Below, piece by piece: positions 34,456-43,688 of a DNA stretch of 64,000 nucleotides (position 1 is its first letter; every line of letters begins with the position of its first letter). Origin of the DNA: Oceanobacillus kimchii X50. GTDB lineage: Bacteria > Bacillota > Bacilli > Bacillales > Amphibacillaceae. The notes beneath the pieces are model-generated. The model was not told the origin of the DNA. It ran no database searches and saw only the letters and a program-made list of their open reading frames with translations. The translations under genes were made by a program, and so were the position numbers. The DNA lies in assembly GCF_000340475.1 (NCBI RefSeq), contig NZ_CM001792.1, positions 3,337,253 to 3,401,252 of the forward strand. Direction: 5' to 3'.

Positions 34456-35107
34456 TTGGAGTACATTTTGGCCACGAATTGTAGAGGCAACAGGAGAAAC
34501 ATTACTCATGGTCGCAGCAACATTATTTTTTGGTTCCATTCTAGGTATATGCATGGGTTTATTGCTATTTGTAACTCGTGAAAACAACATACTAGAAAAC
34601 AAGATTATCTTTAACGTACTGAACTTTATTATTAATATCATTCGTCCAATCCCATTTATCATTTTTCTAGTAGCAATCTCACAAGTTACAAGACTCGTCA
34701 TTGGTACCACAATAGGCACTGCTGCTGCAATTTTCCCAATGACAATTGTTGCTAGTTTTACCATTGCAAGAGTTGTAGAAAATAATCTTGTAAGTATTGA
34801 CCCTGGAGTTATTGAAGCCGCTAAAGCCATGGGGGCCAGTCCAATAAAGATCATTTTCACTGTATTAATTCCAGAAGCGCTAGGACCATTAATCCTTGGA
34901 CTTACATTTGTATCTATTTCGTTAATCGACTTCTCTGCTGTGGCAGGTACAGTTGGCGGCGGTGGTCTTGGACATATCGCGATGACATATGGATATCAGC
35001 GATTCGACGGCAGCGTTATGCTTGTGACTGTAATCATACTTATTGTTATGGTTCAGCTAGCTCAATGGCTTGGTAACACTATTTCCAAAAAAATTATGCG
35101 TCGTTAA
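34445..35107 (+). CDS. metI: Methionine ABC transporter permease
   Basis: 220 aa, five membrane helices. EAA loop VIEAAKAMGASPIKIIFTVLIPEA. The ATG at 34445 follows GGAGGAGGTG with normal spacing, so the frame extension to 34418 is not used. It overlaps metN by 11 bases. Confidence 0.95.
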   Translation: MGVDWSTFWPRIVEATGETLLMVAATLFFGSILGICMGLLLFVTRENNILENKIIFNVLNFIINIIRPIPFIIFLVAISQVTRLVIGTTIGTAAAIFPMTIVASFTIARVVENNLVSIDPGVIEAAKAMGASPIKIIFTVLIPEALGPLILGLTFVSISLIDFSAVAGTVGGGGLGHIAMTYGYQRFDGSVMLVTVIILIVMVQLAQWLGNTISKKIMRR

Positions 35108-35133
35108 TTGACACCTATTAGGAGGAATTTCAC

Positions 35134-35997
35134 ATGAGAAAATCATTTATTTTACTAGCATTATTAAGTTTTATATTATTTTTGGCAGCTTGCGGAAGTG
35201 ATGAGGCCAAAGCTGGAGATGAAGAAGTGACTGTAAAAATTGGAGTGAATGGTGCCGATGGAGTTCAATGGCCCCTTCTTAAAGAAAAAGCAGCAGAAGA
35301 AGGAATCAACATCGAACTTATCGAGTTTGCTGATTATACATTGCCGAACAACGCCTTAGCTCAGGGAGATATTGATATCAATGCTTTCCAACACATTGCT
35401 TTCTTAGGGCAATATGTGAAGGAAAGTGGTGAAGACATTGTTCCCATTGGATCTACTGTTCTTGCACCAATTGGATTATATTCCGAAAAGATCAGTGATG
35501 TTTCTGAATTGAAAGAAGGAGACAAAATTGCCATTCCAGATGATCCATCTAACCAAGCTCGCTCCTTGCGAGTACTAGAGAGCGCAGGCCTACTTACATT
35601 AAGTGATAATTTTGGAATGTTCGGTGACCCTTCGCAAATAGACGAGAACCCATTGAATTTAGAAATTATTCCGATGACGGCACAACAAACTGCCCATGTA
35701 TTGCCAGATGTTGCTGCATCCGTAATCAACAATGGTGTAGCTGGTCAAGCAGGCTTTGAACCAGGTGAAGATCCTATTTATATTGAAGACGCAAATGGAG
35801 AGGCAACACACCCTTATGTCAATATTATCGCAACTCGAGCAGAAGACAAAGATAATGAAGTATACCAGCGTATCGTAGAACTTTATCAAGAAGAGGATAT
35901 CGAACAAGCAATTAAAGATGATACAAACGGCGGTTCATTCTTAGTGAAATTAACGCAAGAACAGTTAGATAAAGCCTTTGAACAGTTAAAAAAATAA
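35134..35997 (+). CDS. metQ: Methionine-binding lipoprotein
   Basis: 287 aa. Lipobox FLAAC at residues 18-22 after a hydrophobic signal, then the NlpA/MetQ domain (VTVKIGVNGADGVQWPLLK, DINAFQHIAFL). It is tethered to the outer face of the membrane and hands methionine to MetI. GGAGG precedes the ATG. Confidence 0.95.
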   Translation: MRKSFILLALLSFILFLAACGSDEAKAGDEEVTVKIGVNGADGVQWPLLKEKAAEEGINIELIEFADYTLPNNALAQGDIDINAFQHIAFLGQYVKESGEDIVPIGSTVLAPIGLYSEKISDVSELKEGDKIAIPDDPSNQARSLRVLESAGLLTLSDNFGMFGDPSQIDENPLNLEIIPMTAQQTAHVLPDVAASVINNGVAGQAGFEPGEDPIYIEDANGEATHPYVNIIATRAEDKDNEVYQRIVELYQEEDIEQAIKDDTNGGSFLVKLTQEQLDKAFEQLKK

Positions 35998-36023
35998 CAT
36001 TTATACCTGAGGAGGGAATAATT

Positions 36024-37223
36024 ATGAGTATCGTTCAATCACATCAAGAAGCTATCTTTCAAAATATCGAGGATAATAAAGACAAATATATTCAAATTAG
36101 TCAGGACATTCACGCGCAACCAGAGATTGGTAATGAGGAATTTTTTGCAAGTTCGAAACTTATACAAACACTAACAGATGCAGGTTTCACTGTTGAATCA
36201 GCAGTTGCAGGACATAAGACATCCTTTTTTGCATCCAAAGATAGTGGCATAGAAGGCCCAACGATTGCCTTTCTCGCAGAATACGATGCACTACCAGGAA
36301 TCGGGCATGCTTGTGGGCACAATATCATTGGTACAACAAGTATCGCAGCAGCTATTGGCTTAGCTGAATCCCTTTCAGAAACTGCAGGTCGTGTAGTAGT
36401 GCTAGGCACACCAGCCGAGGAAGGGGGACCAAACGGAAGTGCTAAAGGGAGCTTTGTAAAACATGGTTTGCTAAAAAATATCGATGTGGCACTTATGCTC
36501 CATCCATCAGGAAAAACAAGTTTAACAAGTGAAACATTAGCAGTAGACCCATTAGAATTCCATTTCTACGGAAAGCCCGCTCACGCATCTGGAGCACCAG
36601 AAGAAGGAATTAATGCATTAGACGCTGTTATTCAATTATTTAACGGAATTAATGCACTACGCCAACAACTGCCTAGTGATGTTCGCATTCATGGCATTAT
36701 CACTCATGGTGGAGATGCCCCAAATATTATACCGGAATATGCAGCAGCTCGCTTTTATATTAGAGCCGAATCTTGGAGCAAAACAGAGGAAACCGCTGAA
36801 AAAGTTCGTGCTATTGCAAAAGGCGCAGCACTTGCCACTGGTTCAACTGTCAAAGTGGAGCGATTCCAAAATGAAGTAAAAGATTTTGTGCTTACGAATA
36901 CACTAGACAATGTTTTAAAGAAAGAGTTAGAAAAGCAAGGTGAAACAGTAATCACAGAGAAAAAGAAAGGCAAAGGCTCTACAGATGCTGGTAATATTAG
37001 CTATGAAGTACCTACCGCACATGGTCATATTAAAATTGGCGAAGATAATTTAATTGGCCATACAGTTGAGTTTCGAGAAGCCGCAAAATCTGCTGCAGGT
37101 AACGAAGCTATTATAACAGGAGCTAAAGCTCTAGCTTCTACAGGATACCGTTTATTAACTGATAGCGAACTCCTTCAAAGAGTACGTCAATCACATGAAC
37201 AAGGACTAGCAGAAAAACAATGA
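36024..37223 (+). CDS. M20-family amidohydrolase in the methionine operon
   Basis: 399 aa. Metal-binding blocks HAQPEIGNEE, GIGHACGHNIIG and AEEGGPNGSAKG match M20D amidohydrolases (AbgB/HipO/YkuR type), which hydrolyse N-acyl or aminobenzoyl amino acids. It lies 26 bases after metQ, with GAGGAGGG at its start, so it shares the SAM riboswitch. This suggests release of methionine or a related sulfur amino acid from an N-acyl form (inference). Confidence 0.87.
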   Translation: MSIVQSHQEAIFQNIEDNKDKYIQISQDIHAQPEIGNEEFFASSKLIQTLTDAGFTVESAVAGHKTSFFASKDSGIEGPTIAFLAEYDALPGIGHACGHNIIGTTSIAAAIGLAESLSETAGRVVVLGTPAEEGGPNGSAKGSFVKHGLLKNIDVALMLHPSGKTSLTSETLAVDPLEFHFYGKPAHASGAPEEGINALDAVIQLFNGINALRQQLPSDVRIHGIITHGGDAPNIIPEYAAARFYIRAESWSKTEETAEKVRAIAKGAALATGSTVKVERFQNEVKDFVLTNTLDNVLKKELEKQGETVITEKKKGKGSTDAGNISYEVPTAHGHIKIGEDNLIGHTVEFREAAKSAAGNEAIITGAKALASTGYRLLTDSELLQRVRQSHEQGLAEKQ

Positions 37224-37946
37224 GAAAAGTATTGTGACAAAGTATATATTCAAAAGACAAATCCGAATGAATAATAACCCGCTTCAGAAATATACTCCGC
37301 TTTATGTGGGCGGCTGGTGAACCTCCGGATACTTCGTATTCCGGGGTCTCGCCTATGCCTCACTCCCACAGGACAAGGAATACTTCGACAGCATTGCATC
37401 GCACGCAGAAAATCGATTTTTGATTTTCAAGGAGTCTCCGTATATTTCTTACGCTTATTCTGTCATCCATCTTTTTGTCTCAATTTCATAATTGTTAAGT
37501 TTCATTTAAAAACTATCTTGTTCAGATTATAGCAATAACTTGGCTTTGATTGTAATGGAAGACGGCGACTCTTGCTCAGAATAACTGAGCTTGAAAAACC
37601 ACTTGAAAAGTGTTCCTCTTTTCAAGTTAGATGAAGCCGTGCCTACAAAAAGTGTTCGTCTGTAATGAAAATCAGAACAGCTAACATTCGGATTTTACAT
37701 AAAATATCCTTTTATGACTCTTTTACAAAACTGTTTGTTATACCCCAACTCTTTAGTAACATCTCTCCACTTAATTCATTTACCAAACCTATAACTTAGC
37801 GAAGTTGAGGGAAATATAAACAGTTATCGCCAACATTTCTATTTTACTGGTTAGTGAAATACAAAATTTTAATCATTACGTTCTAACCCTCCTCCCTTTC
37901 ATCATATATTGAAAAAAAGCTTGGACTTTTTGAAAGGAGGAGTAAG
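37224..37946. repeat. 723-bp non-coding region with two GC-richer repeat-like blocks
   Basis: No coding frame with a ribosome site is visible except the TerC start at the end. Block 37279-37460 (CGCTTCAGAAATATACTCCG ... GGGTCTCGCCTATGCC) and block 37558-37650 (AAGACGGCGACTCTTGCTC ... GATGAAGCCGTGCC) are richer in GC than their surroundings. They resemble, from memory, degenerate copies of a Bacillaceae intergenic repeat in opposite orientations. Perfect stem CTTGAAAAG-N7-CTTTTCAAG lies in the second block. No transposase. Confidence 0.5.
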
Positions 37947-38606
37947 TTGGAATTAATTGAAATAGTTATACAAATACTCCTTATTAATATCTTACTCAGC
38001 GCGGACAATGCAATTGTTATTGCCATGGCAAGTAGAAATCTTCCTACGCATTTACAAAGTAAAGCAATTTGGTGGGGAACCTTTGGTGCTATTGCCATGC
38101 GAATTCTATTCGTATTCTTAATGATTCATTTATTCCAAATGCCTTTTATTCAATTGATTGGTGGAATCCTCTTGCTATTCGTTTCCTATAAGCTCTTAGT
38201 GGACAAGCAAGACTACAAAAATATGAAAAGTGGTGAATCATTACAAGAAGCTGTCTCCATTATCATCTTCGCTGATGTCGTAATGAGCCTTGATAATGTA
38301 CTTGCTATTGCCGCTATTGCAAATAGCGATTTATTGCTTGTTATCGCAGGGATTATTCTTAGTATTCCTATCATCCTAACTGCGAGCGAATTTATATTAA
38401 AACTCATTCATAAATTTCCAGTTATTATTTATTTTGGAGCTGGATTGCTTACATGGACGGCTGGAAAAATGCTGTTAAAAGAACCGTATATTCAACAATT
38501 TTTCTCACCTGTTGGCAATCAAGAAATATTGTCGTTATTAGGTTTGACACTCGTATTAATAGTGGTTGGTGGGTGGAGAAGAAAACAAGTACATGCCTCA
38601 AAATAA
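37947..38606 (+). CDS. TerC-family membrane protein, YjbE type
   Basis: 219 aa with about seven helices. The two half-repeats contain LLSADNAIVIAMASR and FADVVMSLDNVLAIAA, the acidic SADNA and SLDNV motifs of TerC proteins. B. subtilis relatives YceF and YkoY export manganese, aiding metalation of secreted proteins. TTG start with GAAAGGAGGAG. No yybP-ykoY manganese riboswitch is seen upstream. Metal export is an inference. Confidence 0.86.
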   Translation: MELIEIVIQILLINILLSADNAIVIAMASRNLPTHLQSKAIWWGTFGAIAMRILFVFLMIHLFQMPFIQLIGGILLLFVSYKLLVDKQDYKNMKSGESLQEAVSIIIFADVVMSLDNVLAIAAIANSDLLLVIAGIILSIPIILTASEFILKLIHKFPVIIYFGAGLLTWTAGKMLLKEPYIQQFFSPVGNQEILSLLGLTLVLIVVGGWRRKQVHASK

Positions 38607-38655
38607 AGTAAACCTTCATTAATATAGAGGATTGCTGCTCGAATACGAAATAAAA

Positions 38656-38696
38656 TAAGCACCTTGCAGTACATTTTCATCCAAGCAAGGTGCTTA
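38656..38696. terminator. Terminator between convergent TerC and MFS genes
   Basis: A perfect 12-bp stem (TAAGCACCTTGC with GCAAGGTGCTTA) closes a 17-nt loop. T tracts are weak on both sides. Confidence 0.7.
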
Positions 38697-38768
38697 CTCT
38701 ACGTTAATCTTGTCTATCTCTTCTTTTTGTTGCTTTCCTTTCAAAACGACATCCCTTCTTTCATTCGG

Positions 38769-39974
38769 TTATTTGCTTTGGTAGGTTTTTGCTTTTACAA
38801 ATAAAAGAATAGTGATAATCGCTCCAATGATTCCAAAACTAAATAAGATGACTTGTATAGATATGTCCATCGCTGCTAATCCTGAAACTATTGCATATGC
38901 GAGTGGGTCGAAGCCATTCATGGCTAAGAATATAATACTCATTACCCTCCCCATAATGTGATCTTCTGTAATTTCTTGTGCCGCTGTAAAGAAAGGTACA
39001 AACACAAATGACATGGAAAATCCAATAAAGAATACCACAATGGTTAATAACGTTAGGTTAGGAACTAGTGCGAATATAAGATAAGCAATAATTGCACCTG
39101 TTAATCCAATCAAAGATGTTTTTCCTTTATTCTTAATGAGTATAGAACTTAAAACTCCAGTTCCAATGAGTAAACCAATTCCAAGACTTGACTCCATATA
39201 ACTTAAGTTTAAAGGTGAGCCGCCGTAACTCTCTACTAGCAGTGGTATTGCAATGTGCAATGTGCCAAAGACAAAAAAGTTTAGTGTAATTAGAACACCT
39301 AACCCCGTTAACAGAAAGTTTGACTTACGGATATACTGAAAGCCTTCTTTCATTTCCTTCACTGGCTGTTGTTGCACTTCATGTTCTACTGGAGCTTCCT
39401 TTATAAATTTTGGATATATAATGACAGCAGATAAGAAAGCGAAAATCATTGCAATAAAATAGCTACCTGCTACTCCCACTGTCTCCATTAAAATTCCTGC
39501 AAGTATAGGACCAGCTATAAAGGCAATCTGATCCGCTCCTTGAAAAATAGCATTCGCTTGTTGCAACTGTCTCTTCTCTACAATCTTAGGAATTAACGAC
39601 GAACTTGCCGGGCCAAAAAAAGCATCTAACATTCCAAATCCTGCCGCTAATAGTAATAGCATCATAATAGATGCTGCATCATTCCATACAAGCAAAAATA
39701 AAGTTAACAATAATATTCCTTGCATAAAGTTAGTAACAAACATAATAGATGTTTTCTTATAGCGGTCTGCTAAAATTCCACCAAAAACCATCATGGCGAT
39801 ACGTGGAATTGTTGCAGCAATAAGCACTAATCCAAGTGATCCAGCAGAATTGCTTTCACTGATTACAAACCATGTCGTGGTTGTAAGAAACATACTGAAA
39901 CTAACAACCGCAAATATACCAGCAACAAAGAGCAAGACAAATATTCTATTTCGTAATAATGACTGAGTTGCCAT
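38769..39974 (-). CDS. MFS efflux transporter
   Basis: 401 aa, twelve helices. Segments such as GGILADRYKKTSIMFV (motif A-like) and DAFFGPASSSLIPKIV match the MFS_3/macrolide-efflux group. Start at 39974, since GGAGG lies six bases before it; the frame extension to 39995 spans that site. Divergent from a TetR gene across 141 bp that holds a palindrome. Likely a drug or toxic-compound exporter controlled by that TetR. Confidence 0.88.
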   Translation of the reverse strand: MATQSLLRNRIFVLLFVAGIFAVVSFSMFLTTTTWFVISESNSAGSLGLVLIAATIPRIAMMVFGGILADRYKKTSIMFVTNFMQGILLLTLFLLVWNDAASIMMLLLLAAGFGMLDAFFGPASSSLIPKIVEKRQLQQANAIFQGADQIAFIAGPILAGILMETVGVAGSYFIAMIFAFLSAVIIYPKFIKEAPVEHEVQQQPVKEMKEGFQYIRKSNFLLTGLGVLITLNFFVFGTLHIAIPLLVESYGGSPLNLSYMESSLGIGLLIGTGVLSSILIKNKGKTSLIGLTGAIIAYLIFALVPNLTLLTIVVFFIGFSMSFVFVPFFTAAQEITEDHIMGRVMSIIFLAMNGFDPLAYAIVSGLAAMDISIQVILFSFGIIGAIITILLFVKAKTYQSK

Positions 39975-40037
39975 ATCTATCCTCCGCCTTTGCATATAAA
40001 ATTGAACAAGATATACTATTAATAAATAGATACATGA

Positions 40038-40063
40038 ACGACCAGACCCTACCGAACGGTCGT
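40038..40063. promoter_or_regulatory. Candidate TetR operator in the MFS/TetR divergent region
   Basis: ACGACC (40038-40043) and GGTCGT (40058-40063) are inverted, and ACCGAACGGT (40051-40060) forms a second, overlapping palindrome. GC-rich palindromes stand out in this AT-rich spacer. Binding is inferred. Confidence 0.55.
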
Positions 40064-40115
40064 TTCTAGATGACTATATCCTATCTATTACATTTTGTCA
40101 AAGGGGAATTTCTGT

Positions 40116-40697
40116 ATGCACACAAAAGATAAAATATTAATTGAAGGAATGGAGTTATTTGCCCGCCAAGGATATGAAGGCACTTCCATGACCAGTATCG
40201 CCAACGCTGTTGGCATTAAGAAGTCGTCTCTATACGCTCATTACAAAAGTAAAGCTGGACTATTTTTAGATGTTTCTCAAAAAATCTCTAGTGATTATAT
40301 TGATTTTGTAAAAAACTCGTTAAAGAACGAAGGTAAAAATATTCAAGAAACGCTACATCTCTCCTTTCTTACAAATGTACATGACTTGGCTAATAACGAT
40401 AGCAGTATAGAATTTTACAACCGATTTATTTCTTATCCTCCTGAAGATGTAAAAGAAAGATTGTTAACAATAATGGTCAACAGTGAAGAAACCGCTCGGG
40501 CATTATTTGAGGAAACCATAAAAAAAGGACAAGAAGTTGGAGAAATAACCACAGTAGTTACTGCAAAAGAGGCAGCTAATGTTTTTTACGGTTTGTTAGA
40601 TGGATTATCCTACGAAACGAGTTATTATACGTTCGATATTATTGAAAAACATGGAGAGCAAATGTGGAAAGTGTTTTGGAGAGGAATGAAAGCCTAA
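40116..40697 (+). CDS. TetR-family regulator of the MFS gene
   Basis: 193 aa. HTH MTSIANAVGIKKSSLYAHYKSKAGLFLDV near residues 25-54; C-terminal domain of the TetR_C_33/YhgD-like type (GLLDGLSYETSYY). The ATG at 40116 follows AAAGGGG by nine bases; the longer frame from 40095 is not used. It probably represses the divergent exporter. Confidence 0.88.
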   Translation: MHTKDKILIEGMELFARQGYEGTSMTSIANAVGIKKSSLYAHYKSKAGLFLDVSQKISSDYIDFVKNSLKNEGKNIQETLHLSFLTNVHDLANNDSSIEFYNRFISYPPEDVKERLLTIMVNSEETARALFEETIKKGQEVGEITTVVTAKEAANVFYGLLDGLSYETSYYTFDIIEKHGEQMWKVFWRGMKA

Positions 40698-40824
40698 AAC
40701 AAAAGAAAAGTCGACTATTTTGTAAAGTATACGTTTGTCATAAAGTTAAATCGGGTATTGTTTAATTCAATATTTTATTGTTTTTTACCCCTTAAAAATA
40801 ACTTTCATGAAAAGGAGTTTATCT

Positions 40825-42231
40825 ATGTCTTTACAAATCGTCGGCTTCTCAATCATCATATTAGCCGCACTACTCGTTATCGGAAAACTGATCCGCCTTA
40901 AAATACCCATCCTACAAAAACTCTTCTTACCTACCTCATTAATCGGTGGTTTCTTAGCACTAATATTAGGACCAGAAGTATTAGGGAGGCTAACTGGTGA
41001 TGGATTTCTTAACGCTGGAATTTTTACCGAACAAATGGTAGAAGTTTGGGCTGGCCTACCTGAATTATTAATCAATGTTGTTTTTGCCTGTTTATTCATT
41101 GGATTTGTTCTACCAAAACCGAAAAAGATGTGGAAAATTGGTGGACCACAGATCGCTTTAGGCTATACAATGTCCTGGGCTCAATATGCTGTTGGAATTT
41201 TACTGGCAATTACAGTATTGACCCCTCTACTTGGACTCAGCCCCGCAGCAGGTGCACTTATTGAAATAGGTTTTGTTGGTGGTCACGGTACCGCAGCTGG
41301 TCTACAAAGTACGTTTGAAGAACTTGGGTTTGCAGAAGGTTACGACCTCGCTATTGGTCTGGCAACCGTCGGAATATTATCCGGTGTAGTCGTTGGTATG
41401 ATTATGGTTAACTGGGCTGCACGTAATGGAAAATCAAAAACGTTACATCACCCAGATGAGATTTCCTTAGAGCAACAAACAGGAATTTTAAATAAAGAGC
41501 ATCGTAAATCTGCCGGTACAAAAACGACCTCGTCACTATCGATCGAACCATTTGCACTTCATCTAGGTTTAATTGGAATTTCTATATTTATCGGTTTTGT
41601 TCTATTAGAAATATTAATTTGGTTAGAAGCTGTAACATATGGTGCAGCATTCGATATTTATCTATTTGAATATGTACCTTTATTCCCGTTCGCAATGATC
41701 GGGGGGCTTCTCGTTCAATTCTTTCTTTCTCGATTTGATCGTTATGAACTAGTTGACCGAGATACAATTAACACGATACAAGGAGTTGCGCTAGACTTTC
41801 TTATTATCAGTGCCATGGCAAGCCTGAGCTTACAAGTTATTGGTGATAATATTATTGCTTTTATATTACTGGCAGTTGTTGGTATAGTTCTCAACACCTT
41901 CCTCTTCCTTTATTTAGGACCAAAGATGATTCCAAGCTATTGGTTTGAACGAGGTATCGGTGATTTTGGTCAAAGTACTGGTGTAGCAGCAACAGGAATT
42001 ATGCTTATGCGAATCGTTGACTCAGAAAATCAATCTCCAGCACTTAATGCATTCGGTTATAAGCAAATTCTATTCGAACCAATGGTCGGTGGCGGATTAG
42101 TAACTGCAGCTTCTGTACCTTTTATTATCCAATTTGGTGCAGTTCCTGTATTAATTGCGGTAACTCTACTAACTATCGCATTTTGGTTATTAGGTACACT
42201 ATACTTTGGAAAAATGAAGGAATCCGATTAA
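40825..42231 (+). CDS. gltS: Sodium/glutamate symporter family protein (GltS, ESS)
   Basis: 468 aa. Two inverted halves with long helices and the glycine-rich GGHGTAAGLQSTFEELG and GIGDFGQSTGVAATGIML reentrant motifs typical of ESS carriers. A soluble linker (about 205-245) joins the halves. ATG 40825 lies seven bases after AAAAGGAG. Imports glutamate or a related dicarboxylate with sodium. Monocistronic. Confidence 0.87.
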   Translation: MSLQIVGFSIIILAALLVIGKLIRLKIPILQKLFLPTSLIGGFLALILGPEVLGRLTGDGFLNAGIFTEQMVEVWAGLPELLINVVFACLFIGFVLPKPKKMWKIGGPQIALGYTMSWAQYAVGILLAITVLTPLLGLSPAAGALIEIGFVGGHGTAAGLQSTFEELGFAEGYDLAIGLATVGILSGVVVGMIMVNWAARNGKSKTLHHPDEISLEQQTGILNKEHRKSAGTKTTSSLSIEPFALHLGLIGISIFIGFVLLEILIWLEAVTYGAAFDIYLFEYVPLFPFAMIGGLLVQFFLSRFDRYELVDRDTINTIQGVALDFLIISAMASLSLQVIGDNIIAFILLAVVGIVLNTFLFLYLGPKMIPSYWFERGIGDFGQSTGVAATGIMLMRIVDSENQSPALNAFGYKQILFEPMVGGGLVTAASVPFIIQFGAVPVLIAVTLLTIAFWLLGTLYFGKMKESD

Positions 42232-42237
42232 AGGATG

Positions 42238-42271
42238 AGCAACAGCATGATTCATATTTCATGTTGTTGCT
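42238..42271 (+). terminator. gltS terminator
   Basis: AGCAACAGCATGA pairs with TCATGTTGTTGCT (one mismatch), followed by a six-T run. Confidence 0.88.
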
Positions 42272-42378
42272 TTTTTCTCTTTATGATATCTTTATAGAAA
42301 CTTAGAATCGTATATTCCGTCTATGAAAGTGCAACAATGAAATGAATACTATATTCAAACAGAAAGGGCAGATGTAAC

Positions 42379-43638
42379 GTGCATAAAAAATCACTACTGT
42401 TTGTCGCTCTAAGTTTCATCGTCTTGTTCATTGCTGCTTGTAATTCTGGTTCACCAGAAGATAATGACCCTAATGAGAATAACCAAAATAGTGAAGATGA
42501 AGGAGGTTCTTCCATGAAAGAAGTGTCCGAAGCAAGTAATCTTTTAGCATTTCAATCTATTCAATCACTAGATCCTAATGATGATGGTAATGTATTTGTC
42601 TCACCGACAAGTTATTGGCTAGCTATGGCAATGGTGTATAATGGCGCCAATGGTGATACAAGGTCTGAAATGGGTCAAGCACTACAGCTACAAGGAATGG
42701 ATATAGAAGATTTCAATCATCAAAATGCATCATTGATGGAACATTTTACGAACGTCAATGACGAAGAACTAGAACTCAACATCGCAAACTCCATCTGGCT
42801 TAACCAAACATATGAATTTTTGGATACCTTCCAACAATCCGTAACCGATACGTACCAAGCTGAATTAGCAGCCCTTACCACTCCTGAACCAATTAATGAA
42901 TGGGTCAGCAACCAAACGAATGGAAAAATAAAAGATATTATCAACCAAATCGATCAAGAACATGTTGCTATTCTTGTAAACGCAACTTACTTTAATGGTG
43001 CTTGGACATACCCATTTGATGAAAATAACACGCAAGAACGAACCTTTCACAAGAAAAATAACTCTTCTGTAGAAGTGCCATTTATGGCCTTAAATGAAGA
43101 GCTACCTTATGTAGAAACGGACCAAATGCAAGCAGTTTCACTTCCTTATGGAGAAAATGAAGACATGCAGATGGAGTTATTTCTCCCAAAAGAAGATATA
43201 GCTATGGATGATTTCTTAGAAGGATTCACTCTTGAAAATTGGCAAGAATGGCGAGATAGTATGGAAATTCAAAAAGGAAATCTACGCATGCCGAAATTCT
43301 CTTTAGAATATGAAGCAGAACTGCAAAACTTCTTTCAATCGTTAGGTATGGAGCAAGCTTTTGATACACAGGAGGCTGATTTTTCCAACATGATTGATCA
43401 AGAACAGCTTGGCGCCCTTTATATCGATAAAATTGTTCATAAAACGTTTTTAGATGTCGATGAAGAAGGAACAGAAGCAGCTGGAGCAACATCTGTTGAA
43501 ATGAAAACGACATCGATTGAAATTGGAGAAAACTTTGATATGGAAATTAATCGCCCTTTTCTCCTTACCATTTCCGATAATGAGACGGACACCATATTAT
43601 TTATGGGTATGATACATGAACCTACTTCTATTGATTAA
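42379..43638 (+). CDS. Lipoprotein serpin (serine protease inhibitor), copy 1
   Basis: 419 aa. Signal peptide with lipobox FIAAC (near residue 21), an acidic Asn/Asp/Glu linker (about 22-50), then a full serpin domain: NVFVSPTSYWLAMAMVYNGA, NATYFNGAW, and the C-terminal block MEINRPFLLTISDNETDTIL. The reactive-centre hinge EEGTEAAGATSVEM has small residues, as in inhibitory serpins. GTG start. It would be tethered on the outside and trap attacking serine proteases (inference). Its last 101 bases are identical to those of the next gene. Confidence 0.93.
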   Translation: MHKKSLLFVALSFIVLFIAACNSGSPEDNDPNENNQNSEDEGGSSMKEVSEASNLLAFQSIQSLDPNDDGNVFVSPTSYWLAMAMVYNGANGDTRSEMGQALQLQGMDIEDFNHQNASLMEHFTNVNDEELELNIANSIWLNQTYEFLDTFQQSVTDTYQAELAALTTPEPINEWVSNQTNGKIKDIINQIDQEHVAILVNATYFNGAWTYPFDENNTQERTFHKKNNSSVEVPFMALNEELPYVETDQMQAVSLPYGENEDMQMELFLPKEDIAMDDFLEGFTLENWQEWRDSMEIQKGNLRMPKFSLEYEAELQNFFQSLGMEQAFDTQEADFSNMIDQEQLGALYIDKIVHKTFLDVDEEGTEAAGATSVEMKTTSIEIGENFDMEINRPFLLTISDNETDTILFMGMIHEPTSID

Positions 43639-43640
43639 CT
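43540..43640 (+). repeat. 101-bp identical block, copy 1 (serpin 3' end)
   Basis: Identical to 44853-44953, base for base. It runs from ATGGAAATTAATCGCCC through the stop codon and three bases beyond. The remaining serpin sequences are clearly diverged. Confidence 0.95.
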
Positions 43641-43688
43641 ACATCACAATACCCTTTCAAGAAAATAAATAGAAAGGATTTGTGTAAA

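Noticed and set aside
37660..37946. yybP-ykoY manganese riboswitch upstream of the TerC gene
   Set aside because: The conserved aptamer core is not recognisable in this leader.
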